Shown here: piece after piece, positions 24,134-31,419 of the stretch
Position numbering within the stretch: the stretch's first letter is position 1
Layout of the letters: each line of letters opens with the position of its first letter
DNA from: Thiomicrospira microaerophila
GTDB lineage: Bacteria; Pseudomonadota; Gammaproteobacteria; Thiomicrospirales; Thiomicrospiraceae
DNA length: 34,755 bases
Assembly (NCBI RefSeq): GCF_000934765.1
Contig: NZ_JYNN01000030.1
Span: 1-34,755, forward strand
Reading direction: 5' to 3'
Translations under genes and position numbers: made by a program
Notes under the pieces: model-generated
What the model saw: the letters and a program-made list of their open reading frames with translations, nothing else
Databases searched by the model: none
What the model was told of the DNA's origin: nothing

Positions 24134-24631
24134 ATGAAACCTTGGATTTTAGTAATTGGGTTATTTTTACCCCTTATCCTGCAAGCACAAACAAGCTGGC
24201 AAACACTGGGGGAAGGTACTGCGCGCTGGGGGCTGTTTAAACTCTACGATGCGACACTGAGCGCACCAAGCGGTATCCGCGCGGATAGCTTGCTAGCTGA
24301 CGATACCCCATTAAAACTAACCCTGTGCTACACACGGCGTCTAACCGCTGAAAACTTTATTGATGGCGCCAACCATGTCCTCGACAAACAGCCCATGAGC
24401 GAAGCGTTACGCGATGCCGTCGAGCAGCTACATCAAGCTTATCGCCCTGTTGAAAAAGGCGATTGCTATGTTCTGCAACACATTCCTGAGCAAGGCACGC
24501 GCTTAATGCTAAACCAACAAACACTTATTACCATTACAGAGCCCGAGTTTAAAGCCGTGTACTTTGGCATATGGCTGGGGGATGACCCGTTATCAAACAC
24601 GCTTAAAGCCAACTTATTGGAAAATCTATGA
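24134..24631 (+). CDS. Chalcone-isomerase-like periplasmic protein
   Basis: A protein of 165 residues. MKPWILVIGLFLPLILQAQ is a signal peptide with likely cleavage near residue 19. WQTLGEGTARWGLFKLYDA, CYTRRLTAENFIDGA and the closing FKAVYFGIWLGDDPLS fit the bacterial chalcone-isomerase-like family (CHI-fold; FKAVYFGIWLG is typical). Plant relatives bind fatty acids, so a lipid-binding role would fit a membrane-repair cluster (inference). It starts 2 bases after the DUF3833 gene and overlaps the photolyase gene by ATGA (24628-24631). Confidence 0.85.
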   Translation: MKPWILVIGLFLPLILQAQTSWQTLGEGTARWGLFKLYDATLSAPSGIRADSLLADDTPLKLTLCYTRRLTAENFIDGANHVLDKQPMSEALRDAVEQLHQAYRPVEKGDCYVLQHIPEQGTRLMLNQQTLITITEPEFKAVYFGIWLGDDPLSNTLKANLLENL

Positions 24632-26070
24632 CACACTTAATATGGTTACAACGTGATTTAAGACTGGCTGATCATGCGCCGCTCTTTCGTGCACTGCAGC
24701 GCCAACACAAACTGGTCATTGCTTATATTCATGACCCAAAACGTATTTTAGGTGAAGCCAACGCCGCTTGGTTAGCCCATAGCCTAACTGACCTGCAACA
24801 ATCGATTGCCAAGAAAGGCGGTGATTTACTGATGCTAGAGGGCGACTTTGCTCAGTGCTTTGAAAAGTTGGTGCAAGACTATCAGATTGGCCAGGTTTCT
24901 TATCATTATGAGGTAGGAGAAGCCTTTCAGCAACAGCAACAGCTGGCATTAGAAATTTGCAAGACGCACCAGATTGCACTCACACCCTATGACCAGGCCT
25001 GGTTGCCCTCAGAAATGGTACTGTCACAAAAAGGCGGCATCTACTCGGTGTTTACCCCTTTTTACAAAAAGCTGCTGACACTCTTTAATCAGGTTGCACT
25101 ACCGACGAATGCGCCCACTGAACTTAGCGCCGCTAAACTCGCGCAGCCTAGCCAGCTTCCGAAAACTTTAGTTAACATATCGCAACAACCTTGGGCGCAA
25201 CAAATGCTTGCGCACTGGCGTTCAGAGCCTAACCAGCTTGGTATAGGTGAGAAAGCCGCACAAGCGCGCTTCCATGCTTTTTTACAACAAGCCAGCAATG
25301 ACTATCCAGAAGCACGCGACTTTCCATCCGAACCGGCTACCAGTAAACTCTCAACTCACTTGCAGTTTGGTGAAATATCCATGCGCCAATTGCTTTATCA
25401 CTTGCAATCGGCTAAGTCAAATCCAGATTTTCAAATCCATTCACTCGATATTTTTATTCGTCAACTAGCTTGGCGTGAGTTTGGTCGCTATCTGCTTCAA
25501 TTTCACCCACAGATTGAAACCCAAGCTTTCCAAACTAAATTTGCGGCTTTTCCTTGGGATAACAACGCCACCTGGTTAAGTGCGTGGCAACGTGGCGAAA
25601 CCGGCGTACCGATTATCGATGCTGGCATGCGTGAACTTTGGCAAACAGGCTGGATGCACAACCGGATTCGAATGCTGGTCGCTTCTTGGTTAACCAAAAA
25701 TGCAAATCTGTCTTGGCGTGAGGGGCAAGCTTGGTTTGCAGATACTCTGATTGATTCAGACCCCGCGAACAATGCTATGGGGTGGCAATGGGTAGCAGGT
25801 TGTGGTGTCGATGCGGCCCCCTATTATCGATTATTTAACCCGGTGGTTCAAAGTGAAAAATTTGATGCGAATGCGGAATATATCAAACACTGGCTACCTG
25901 AATTAAAATCCCTACCGGCTAAATATTGTCATGCGCCTTGGCTGCATAGCGCAAGTCTTGAGCAGTACGGCTTTAAGCTAGGCCAGCACTACCCCAAACC
26001 CTTGTTTGATTTGCAACAAAGTCGAGCAAACCATCTGCAACGCGTACAGGCTAACAAAAGCTATACGTAA
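24628..26070 (+). CDS. phrB: Deoxyribodipyrimidine photolyase
   Basis: A protein of 480 residues, normal for class I CPD photolyases. MTHLIWLQRDLRLADHAPL begins the antenna (MTHF-type) Rossmann domain. The C-terminal FAD domain shows RQLAWREFGRYLL, GVPIIDAGMRELWQTGWMHN, WFADTLIDSDPANNAMGWQW and YYRLFNPVVQSEKFD, including the Trp residues of the electron-transfer path. It repairs UV-induced cyclobutane dimers using blue light, which ties the operon to light exposure. It is the last of six translationally coupled genes; merR follows after 46 bases. Confidence 0.95.
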   Translation: MTHLIWLQRDLRLADHAPLFRALQRQHKLVIAYIHDPKRILGEANAAWLAHSLTDLQQSIAKKGGDLLMLEGDFAQCFEKLVQDYQIGQVSYHYEVGEAFQQQQQLALEICKTHQIALTPYDQAWLPSEMVLSQKGGIYSVFTPFYKKLLTLFNQVALPTNAPTELSAAKLAQPSQLPKTLVNISQQPWAQQMLAHWRSEPNQLGIGEKAAQARFHAFLQQASNDYPEARDFPSEPATSKLSTHLQFGEISMRQLLYHLQSAKSNPDFQIHSLDIFIRQLAWREFGRYLLQFHPQIETQAFQTKFAAFPWDNNATWLSAWQRGETGVPIIDAGMRELWQTGWMHNRIRMLVASWLTKNANLSWREGQAWFADTLIDSDPANNAMGWQWVAGCGVDAAPYYRLFNPVVQSEKFDANAEYIKHWLPELKSLPAKYCHAPWLHSASLEQYGFKLGQHYPKPLFDLQQSRANHLQRVQANKSYT

Positions 26071-26075
26071 ACGTT

Positions 26076-26107
26076 ACAGTTGAAAATTTTACTGTTTAGA
26101 GTATTAT
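26076..26107 (+). promoter_or_regulatory. Probable merR promoter with inverted repeat
   Basis: TTGAAA (26080-26085) and TATTAT (26102-26107) are 16 bases apart. ACAGT (26076-26080) and ACTGT (26091-26095) make an inverted repeat over the -35 and spacer, a possible autoregulatory site. Predicted transcription would start only about 4 bases before the ATG. Confidence 0.45.
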
Positions 26108-26116
26108 GGCAAAATT

Positions 26117-26962
26117 ATGAAACAACTAGATCCCAACGCCCTATTCCCGATCAGAGAGGTATCCCGCCTCACTGGTATTAAACCTATCACCTTGCGTGCA
26201 TGGGAACGTCGCTATGACTTGATTGAACCGGTTCGCACCGATTCAGGCCATCGACTTTATACCCAGGATCATATTGATTATTTGAATCAAGCCTTAAAGT
26301 TGATGGATGAAGGTATTCCGATTAGCCGTGTGAAAACAGTGCTGTCTGAGTCCCCGATTAGCAACACGCAAACTCAACCCGAAGAAAACCAATCCGATCT
26401 GACAAAAGCAACTATTCGTGCTGTAAACGACATGGATTTGTTTCAACTAGAGCGCTGTATAGATCGTCTATTTGCCGACTACTCGCTTGCACCGCTCCTC
26501 CCCTTACTCGAAACCATTGAGAACGCACTTCAAAAGAGTGAATTTTTAGCCATCAATTTATGGCAAACGCGTATAACACAACGCTTTCAAGTACGACTAC
26601 ACCAATTTCAACAGTCTGCGCGCTTTTTAGGACGCATAATCTTTATTCAAGCCACACCCTCAACGCCAAATTGGTACTCAAAATATATCGGCTTGTTTTG
26701 CTTTGAACAAGGGTATCAGCCCTTGGTGCTCGACCAAAGTATTCCCCTTGAGAATATTAAAGAGCTTCATGAAAAGCTAGCGCTTTATGGTTTTATACTG
26801 ATAGACAATCAACAGTCAAACCATCAAGAATGGGCGGCTTATATAAAACACTTTTCAAGCATTAAGAGCTGGGTTTTCGGTGATGAATGTATTGGTGAAG
26901 AAAGTCCACCCAGCGTAAATTGTGAGCTACGTGCCAGATCGCAGTGGTTGCAGCCATTATAG
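26117..26962 (+). CDS. LitR/CarH-like MerR regulator lacking B12-binding residues
   Basis: A protein of 281 residues. Residues 10-77 are a MerR winged helix (FPIREVSRLTGIKPITLRAW, then RRYDLIEPVRTDSGHRLYT). The rest has the length and layout of the four-helix plus Rossmann B12-binding module of LitR/CarH light regulators. The signature residues are gone: after Trp149 the expected Glu-His pair is Val-Arg (159-160), and the His-x-x-Gly of the cobalamin motif reads KYIG (189-192). It therefore probably does not use adenosyl-B12, like the class III LitR (PplR1) of Pseudomonas, which works with a LOV protein. It follows the photolyase gene by 46 bases and faces the LOV gene tail to tail. No Shine-Dalgarno sequence is evident. 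Confidence 0.85.
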   Translation: MKQLDPNALFPIREVSRLTGIKPITLRAWERRYDLIEPVRTDSGHRLYTQDHIDYLNQALKLMDEGIPISRVKTVLSESPISNTQTQPEENQSDLTKATIRAVNDMDLFQLERCIDRLFADYSLAPLLPLLETIENALQKSEFLAINLWQTRITQRFQVRLHQFQQSARFLGRIIFIQATPSTPNWYSKYIGLFCFEQGYQPLVLDQSIPLENIKELHEKLALYGFILIDNQQSNHQEWAAYIKHFSSIKSWVFGDECIGEESPPSVNCELRARSQWLQPL

Positions 26963-26973
26963 GGTCTAGGAGG

Positions 26974-27432
26974 CTAGGCGTTGTTTTTTGATTGCTCGGC
27001 CTTGAGTCTTGCAATCTCGGCATGCGCCGCCTCTAGCTCCATCGCCAAGTTAACTTGCGCGGTGACATCTTTCTGAATACCAATGTAATAAGTAATCTTA
27101 TCCAGCTCATCATAAAAGGGTGTGACACTTAGCTCGTTCCAAAAAACAGAACCATCTTTTCGATAGTTCTTTAAAATTGTCCTTACGGGATCATGTGATT
27201 CAATCGCTTTACGAATAATTTTTACAGCCGCTTGATCTGTATCCTCACCCTGCAAAAAACGACAATCTTGATACAAGATATCATCAGACGAATAACCTGT
27301 TAATGATTCAAAAGCAGGGTTCACATAAACAAGAATCGTATCCTCCCCCTCCTTTTCGGCTACTACAATACCTTCTTGTGCCGACTCAACCAACTGTAAT
27401 AACAACTCATTTCTTAAGGTAAACTTTTTCAT
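26974..27432 (-). CDS. Short LOV blue-light photoreceptor
   Basis: A protein of 152 residues: one LOV domain with short flanks and no effector domain. DILYQDCRFLQGEDTDQ carries the photoactive cysteine (Cys57) in a DCRFLQ variant of NCRFLQ; NYRKDGSVFWNELSVTP holds the flavin-contacting Asn89 and Asn99, and IGIQKDV holds the signalling Gln120. A C-terminal helix (about 129-149) should be a coiled coil for dimerisation. It closely resembles Pseudomonas putida short LOV proteins (PpSB1 type) as I remember their sequence, including VVAEKEGxDTIL. These bind FMN and form a cysteinyl adduct in blue light. It faces merR with an 11-base gap. AGGA precedes the ATG. Confidence 0.95.
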   Translation of the reverse strand: MKKFTLRNELLLQLVESAQEGIVVAEKEGEDTILVYVNPAFESLTGYSSDDILYQDCRFLQGEDTDQAAVKIIRKAIESHDPVRTILKNYRKDGSVFWNELSVTPFYDELDKITYYIGIQKDVTAQVNLAMELEAAHAEIARLKAEQSKNNA

Positions 27433-27447
27433 TCTTAGTCCTGTTAT

Positions 27448-27476
27448 TTAATATTAATGGCATTTTAGCAACTCAA
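27448..27476 (-). promoter_or_regulatory. Probable sigma70 promoter of the LOV gene
   Basis: On the minus strand, TTGAGT (27471-27476) and TATTAA (27448-27453) are 17 bases apart, close to the ATG at 27432. This gives the photoreceptor its own promoter, separate from the operon it may control. Confidence 0.5.
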
Positions 27477-27536
27477 TCACCTGTTGAGAATATACAATTA
27501 CAATTAAATCGAAAATAGTTTGCCTTAAGCTAGAAA

Positions 27537-27566
27537 CCAAAAAACCCGCCAAGGCGGGTTTTTTGG
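27537..27566 (-). terminator. Rho-independent terminator of rplM-rpsI
   Basis: A perfect 30-base palindrome: CCAAAAAACCCGCC, AA, GGCGGGTTTTTTGG. It lies 16 bases beyond the rpsI stop codon. Its A and T tracts make it able to work in both directions, separating the ribosomal operon from the LOV gene. Confidence 0.92.
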
Positions 27567-27582
27567 TGAACGGTAATAAAAA

Positions 27583-27975
27583 TTAACGTTTTGAGAACTG
27601 CGGACGACGACGTGCTTTGCGAAGACCGACTTTTTTACGCTCAACTTTACGCGCATCACGTGTTAATAACTCACGTGAACGTAATGCTGGACGATTGCCC
27701 TCTTCATAACAAACCAATGCACGCGCAATACCGTGACGAATGGCACCAGCTTGACCTGTTGTACCACCACCAGCGACAGTGATGTAAGCGTCAAACTTGC
27801 CTTCACTTTGCGTAGCTTCGATTGGCTGGTTAATAACCATCAAATCTGTTTCACGCGCAAAATACTGATTGATTTCGCGACCATTTACCGTCATTTTTCC
27901 AGAGCCTGCGCGTAAGAAAACACGTGCTACTGAGCTTTTACGACGACCTGTTCCGTAATATTGTTCTGTTGCCAT
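27583..27975 (-). CDS. rpsI: Ribosomal protein S9
   Basis: A 30S subunit protein of 130 residues, full length. [20 protein letters not shown] at the N-terminus, [19 protein letters not shown] in the middle, and the C-terminal [12 protein letters not shown] tail that reaches the P-site tRNA are diagnostic. GGGGAAG precedes the ATG. It is cotranscribed with rplM (13-base gap) and followed by a strong terminator. Confidence 0.98.
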   Translation of the reverse strand: MATEQYYGTGRRKSSVARVFLRAGSGKMTVNGREINQYFARETDLMVINQPIEATQSEGKFDAYITVAGGGTTGQAGAIRHGIARALVCYEEGNRPALRSRELLTRDARKVERKKVGLRKARRRPQFSKR

Positions 27976-27988
27976 AGTAATCTTCCCC

Positions 27989-28417
27989 TTACAGCGCTAG
28001 TGTTTGTGGTTGTTGTGCAGTATGTGGATGCTCAGCACCCGCATATACTTTCAACTTGCGATACATGTCACGGCCTAAAGGACCACGTGGCAACATACCC
28101 TTAATAGCTAACTCAAGTACACGCTCAGGCTTAGACTCAATCAACTTCTCAAATGACATAGACTTTAGGTTACCTACATAACCTGTATAGCGGTGATACA
28201 TTTTATTTTTACGCTTGTTACCCGTTACGCCAATTTTTTCAGCATTAACAATAACGATATAGTCACCACAATCAACGTGTGGCGTAAATTCTGGCTTATG
28301 CTTACCACGTAAACGCAATGCAACTTCAGCCGCTAAACGACCTAATGTTTTGCCTTCAGCGTCAACAACGAACCAGTCGCGTTTTACTTCTGCTGGTTTT
28401 GCTACAAATGTTCCCAT
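27989..28417 (-). CDS. rplM: Ribosomal protein L13
   Basis: A 50S subunit protein of 142 residues, the standard length. I place the start at 28417 ([20 protein letters not shown]) and not at the upstream in-frame codon at 28465, because family members begin here and AGGA lies upstream. [38 protein letters not shown] and [20 protein letters not shown] are diagnostic. First gene of rplM-rpsI. Confidence 0.97.
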   Translation of the reverse strand: MGTFVAKPAEVKRDWFVVDAEGKTLGRLAAEVALRLRGKHKPEFTPHVDCGDYIVIVNAEKIGVTGNKRKNKMYHRYTGYVGNLKSMSFEKLIESKPERVLELAIKGMLPRGPLGRDMYRKLKVYAGAEHPHTAQQPQTLAL

Positions 28418-28456
28418 TTCAAAAATCCTAATTAAGTTAATAATCCTAAATCGTTC

Positions 28457-28559
28457 GTTTGGCACTATACCAAACTCACATCCTTACTGTTTAACGGGCA
28501 ATAAGAGGGGAAGGATTAATTAGACAGAGAATTATAAATAAATTACGCCACACTTACAA
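28457..28559 (-). promoter_or_regulatory. rplM promoter and leader hairpin
   Basis: On the minus strand, TTGTAA (28554-28559) and TATAAT (28531-28536) are 17 bases apart, giving a leader of about 105 bases. Within it GTTTGG (28457-28462) pairs with CCAAAC (28470-28475) around a 7-base loop. L13 autoregulates its mRNA leader in E. coli; a similar role here is possible but untested. Confidence 0.5.
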
Positions 28560-28596
28560 GCACTTTAAATCAAGCATGGCATTATTTTACAAAGTG

Positions 28597-29790
28597 TTAC
28601 GACTGACTAGGGTTTAAAATACCGCCAATACCCTGTCCACGCTGATCCAATGGCAGGTAACAAGAGTTGCCTGCACCGGTATAAACCTGTGTTGGTCGAA
28701 AAATTTTGTTGTTTTGCAACTGTTCACGCCAGTGTGCCATCCACCCTGCCGAACGCGCAACGGCAAAAATTGAAGTAAACATTTTGGGATCAAAACCCAT
28801 TTCTTTATACAAAATACCAGAATAAAAATCGACGTTTGGATAAACACCCTTATGACCTAACAGCTCCTCACAAATACGCTCGACCTCTAGGGCCGTTTCA
28901 AACATCACGCTAAGCTCACCACTTTTCGATTTTTTCGTAAGCAACTTCTCAGACAATTTTTGCAGAATGGTCGCGCGAGGGTCTTTGGTTTTATACTCTC
29001 TGTGCCCCATTCCCCAAATGACTTTTTTATTTGCCAACCTATCCTCAATATATGCCCGAGCATTTTCAGGGCGTCCGATCTTTTCTAGCATTTCGATAAC
29101 CATCTGATTTGCACCACCATGCAGCGGACCCGACAAGGACGCGATGGCCGATGAAATCACCGAACAGGGATTAGCAAGGGTTGAGCCCGTTACCATGGTG
29201 GTAAAGGTTGACGCATTAATCGTGTGTTCAGCATGAAGGATAAGACATGCATCAAGCAAACGTGCCCAATCTGGATCTGGCTCTTCACCGGTAACCATAT
29301 ACAAAAAGTTTTCAGCATAGTTGAGATCTTTACGCGGCTCGATGGGGTCGTAGCCATTGCGCATATGCTCCCAACTGGCTACCAAGGTCGCCATGTGTGC
29401 AATGATTTTAACGGTTACATCATTGATATAACCCTGATTTTCAGTACCACCCTTCATGTATTCCGTACTTGGATAAAAACTCGCCAAGCTCGCCACCACC
29501 ACTTGCAACATATGCATTGGGTGCGTGGTTTCTGGCAGGTTTTTCATTATTTCACGAATATTATATTTAACACGACGATGATCGCGCAATTGTTGATCGA
29601 AATCAGCTAGCTCAGAGGTGGTTGGCAATTCACCAAACAGCAGAAGTAGCGTTGTTTCTTCAAATGAAGACTTTTCCGCCAACTCCATAATGTCATATCC
29701 ACGATAGGTAAGCACACCCTTTTGACCGTCGATATATGAAATTTTCGATTCGGTGGCCGGTACGCCCGCCAATCCTGGAATATATTGCAT
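28597..29790 (-). CDS. gltA: Citrate synthase
   Basis: A protein of 397 residues. It condenses acetyl-CoA and oxaloacetate. LDACLILHAEHTINASTF, SGPLHGGANQMVIEML, MGHREYKTKDPRA and NVDFYSGILY contain the catalytic His, His and Asp of the family. The length and the short N-terminus (MQYIPGLAGVPATESKISYI) suit the shorter dimeric type common outside the enterics and not the NADH-inhibited hexameric E. coli type, judged by eye. It begins 19 bases after the erpA stop and may be cotranscribed with argC-erpA. AAGGATC precedes the ATG. Confidence 0.95.
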   Translation of the reverse strand: MQYIPGLAGVPATESKISYIDGQKGVLTYRGYDIMELAEKSSFEETTLLLLFGELPTTSELADFDQQLRDHRRVKYNIREIMKNLPETTHPMHMLQVVVASLASFYPSTEYMKGGTENQGYINDVTVKIIAHMATLVASWEHMRNGYDPIEPRKDLNYAENFLYMVTGEEPDPDWARLLDACLILHAEHTINASTFTTMVTGSTLANPCSVISSAIASLSGPLHGGANQMVIEMLEKIGRPENARAYIEDRLANKKVIWGMGHREYKTKDPRATILQKLSEKLLTKKSKSGELSVMFETALEVERICEELLGHKGVYPNVDFYSGILYKEMGFDPKMFTSIFAVARSAGWMAHWREQLQNNKIFRPTQVYTGAGNSCYLPLDQRGQGIGGILNPSQS

Positions 29791-29809
29791 TTTAGATCCT
29801 TAACACTGA

Positions 29810-30151
29810 TTAAACACTAAATGAAGAACCACAGCCGCAAGTTGTGGTTGCATTCGGGTTTTCTATAACAAATCGCGCACCTTGCAAATCTTCAAGATAA
29901 TCAATTTTTGCACCAACAAGATACTGAAAGCTCATTGGATCAATAAGCAGTGTCACGCCATTTTTTTCAACAGCCGTATCATCCTCTGCTTGCGCCTCAT
30001 CAAAGGTAAAACCATATTGGAAGCCTGAACAGCCACCGCCACTGATATAGACGCGTAACTTAAGCGCTGCATTTCCTTCATCATCGATTAGACCGCTTAC
30101 TTTCAAAGCCGCCGCTTCAGTAAAGGTTACTGGATTCAACATTTCAGACAT
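29810..30151 (-). CDS. erpA: Fe-S cluster insertion protein ErpA
   Basis: An A-type carrier of 113 residues that delivers Fe-S clusters to target enzymes. [20 protein letters not shown] and the C-terminal [11 protein letters not shown] give the three cluster-ligand cysteines. The whole sequence aligns easily with E. coli ErpA from memory. I use the ATG at 30151, with GGGAGA about 8 bases upstream; the open frame to 30202 adds a basic extension not found in the family. argC-erpA pairing is frequent in gammaproteobacteria. It complements the suf operon, which lacks its own A-type carrier here. Confidence 0.95.
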   Translation of the reverse strand: MSEMLNPVTFTEAAALKVSGLIDDEGNAALKLRVYISGGGCSGFQYGFTFDEAQAEDDTAVEKNGVTLLIDPMSFQYLVGAKIDYLEDLQGARFVIENPNATTTCGCGSSFSV

Positions 30152-30274
30152 GACTTTCTCCCTTCTTTTGTAGCCGAGTGAATAGCTGTGTATAAAAGCC
30201 ACAGCTTATTATTTTCTAAATATTATAAACTAAAAGTGCCACGCTAAAAATTTTGGTGAACTAGTAGTGCAAAA

Positions 30275-31321
30275 CTAAGGTAACAACGCAACCTGCTTAA
30301 GACCACAATCCTCATCCAACCCGAACATTAAATTCATATTCTGTACCGCTTGGCCTGATGCACCTTTTACTAGGTTGTCAATAACGGATGTAACAACAAC
30401 CACATCGCCGCCAACTGGACGATAAACCGCCATACGACACATATTTGAGCCTTTTACCATCCGGGTATCTGGCTGTGAGCCAGCAGGCATCACATCCACA
30501 AACTTCTCATCAGCATACTGCGTTTCAAACAGGTCCTGCAACTGCGACTGTGACCAATCCGCTGTTAACTTCGCATAAATCGTTGCTTCAATACCACGAA
30601 TCATCGGCACAAGGTGCGGTACAAAGGTTAGGTTAACCTTGCCACCACCCGCCATTACAGACAAGCCTTCCGAAATTTCAGGCTGATGACGATGCCCATC
30701 AATACCATAGGCTCTAAAACTTTCACTGGTTTCTGCACTCAAAGATGCAACCTTGGCTCCACGACCTGCGCCACTTACACCCGACTTGCCATCAGCGATT
30801 AGGTGACGAGTATCGATAATGCCTGCTTTTAATAGCGGCTGAAATGCAAGTTGGATTGCAGTAGGGTAGCACCCAGGATTGGCAATAACCTTCGCCGTCT
30901 TAATTTTGTCACGATTTACCTCTGGTAAACCATACACAACGTCTTTCATAATCTCTGGGCAGCTATGCGGCATGTCATACCACTGCTCAAAAACAGCCAT
31001 ATCCGTAAGACGAAAATCCGCAGCCAAATCGATCACTCTTACACCAGCCTCTATCAGTTCTGGCGTTAAACTCATTGCTACTCCGTGTGGCGTGGCAAAA
31101 AACACCAGATCACACCGCTTTAACTGCGCCATATCCGGCTCAGAAAAACACAAGTCAAAATGACCACGTAAATTAGGAAACATTTGTGCGACTGACATCC
31201 CCGCTTCTGAGCGAGAAGTAATGACGACCACTTCAGCCTGAGGATGATTAGCTAGCAAACGCAATAGCTCGACACCGGTATAACCGGTTCCACCAACAAT
31301 TCCAACTTTAACTTTATTCAT
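30275..31321 (-). CDS. argC: N-acetyl-gamma-glutamyl-phosphate reductase
   Basis: A protein of 348 residues. Third step of arginine biosynthesis: NADPH-dependent reduction of N-acetylglutamyl phosphate to the semialdehyde. [20 protein letters not shown] is the nucleotide-binding start, [16 protein letters not shown] carries the catalytic Cys, and [12 protein letters not shown] is the conserved His segment. The length matches the long ArgC type. The fabB terminator ends just upstream (31353-31384), so argC has its own promoter, probably with a -10-like TATAAG near 31345. Confidence 0.96.
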   Translation of the reverse strand: MNKVKVGIVGGTGYTGVELLRLLANHPQAEVVVITSRSEAGMSVAQMFPNLRGHFDLCFSEPDMAQLKRCDLVFFATPHGVAMSLTPELIEAGVRVIDLAADFRLTDMAVFEQWYDMPHSCPEIMKDVVYGLPEVNRDKIKTAKVIANPGCYPTAIQLAFQPLLKAGIIDTRHLIADGKSGVSGAGRGAKVASLSAETSESFRAYGIDGHRHQPEISEGLSVMAGGGKVNLTFVPHLVPMIRGIEATIYAKLTADWSQSQLQDLFETQYADEKFVDVMPAGSQPDTRMVKGSNMCRMAVYRPVGGDVVVVTSVIDNLVKGASGQAVQNMNLMFGLDEDCGLKQVALLP

Positions 31322-31352
31322 ATGTATTTCCGTTGAATTAAATTCTTATAAC

Positions 31353-31384
31353 AAAAAAGCACTCTGCGTAGGCATGAGTGCTTT
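31353..31384 (-). terminator. Rho-independent terminator of fabA-fabB
   Basis: On the minus strand, AAAGCACTC (31376-31384) pairs with GAGTGCTTT (31356-31364) around an 11-base loop, ending in a T run (31353-31358). It lies about 35 bases beyond the fabB stop. Confidence 0.85.
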
Positions 31385-31419
31385 AAGATATTAACCCGCT
31401 TTAAAACAACAAGCGCTAG

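Larger units (their letters stand above)
1518..25004. repeat. Highly iterated palindrome AACCAGGCCTGGTT, about 15 copies
   Basis: The core CCAGGCCTGG occurs at 1520, 3417, 9130, 9478, 13191, 16416, 18285, 19560, 19936, 21133, 23570 and 24993. Weaker relatives start at 5671, 12376 and 13309 (14-mer starts). Three copies are perfect 14-mers (18283, 19934, 21131). Equal base use predicts about 0.03 core matches in 35 kb. Except for 19560 and 5671, the coding copies are read as xAC CAG GCC TGG, giving peptides such as NQAW, DQAW, EQAW and RQAW at unrelated places in unrelated proteins. None were seen after 25,004. Confidence 0.9.

Noticed and set aside
26177-26200. Treating the MerR gene as a B12-dependent LitR/CarH photoreceptor
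   Set aside because: The cobalamin-binding residues expected in the C-terminal module are not present.
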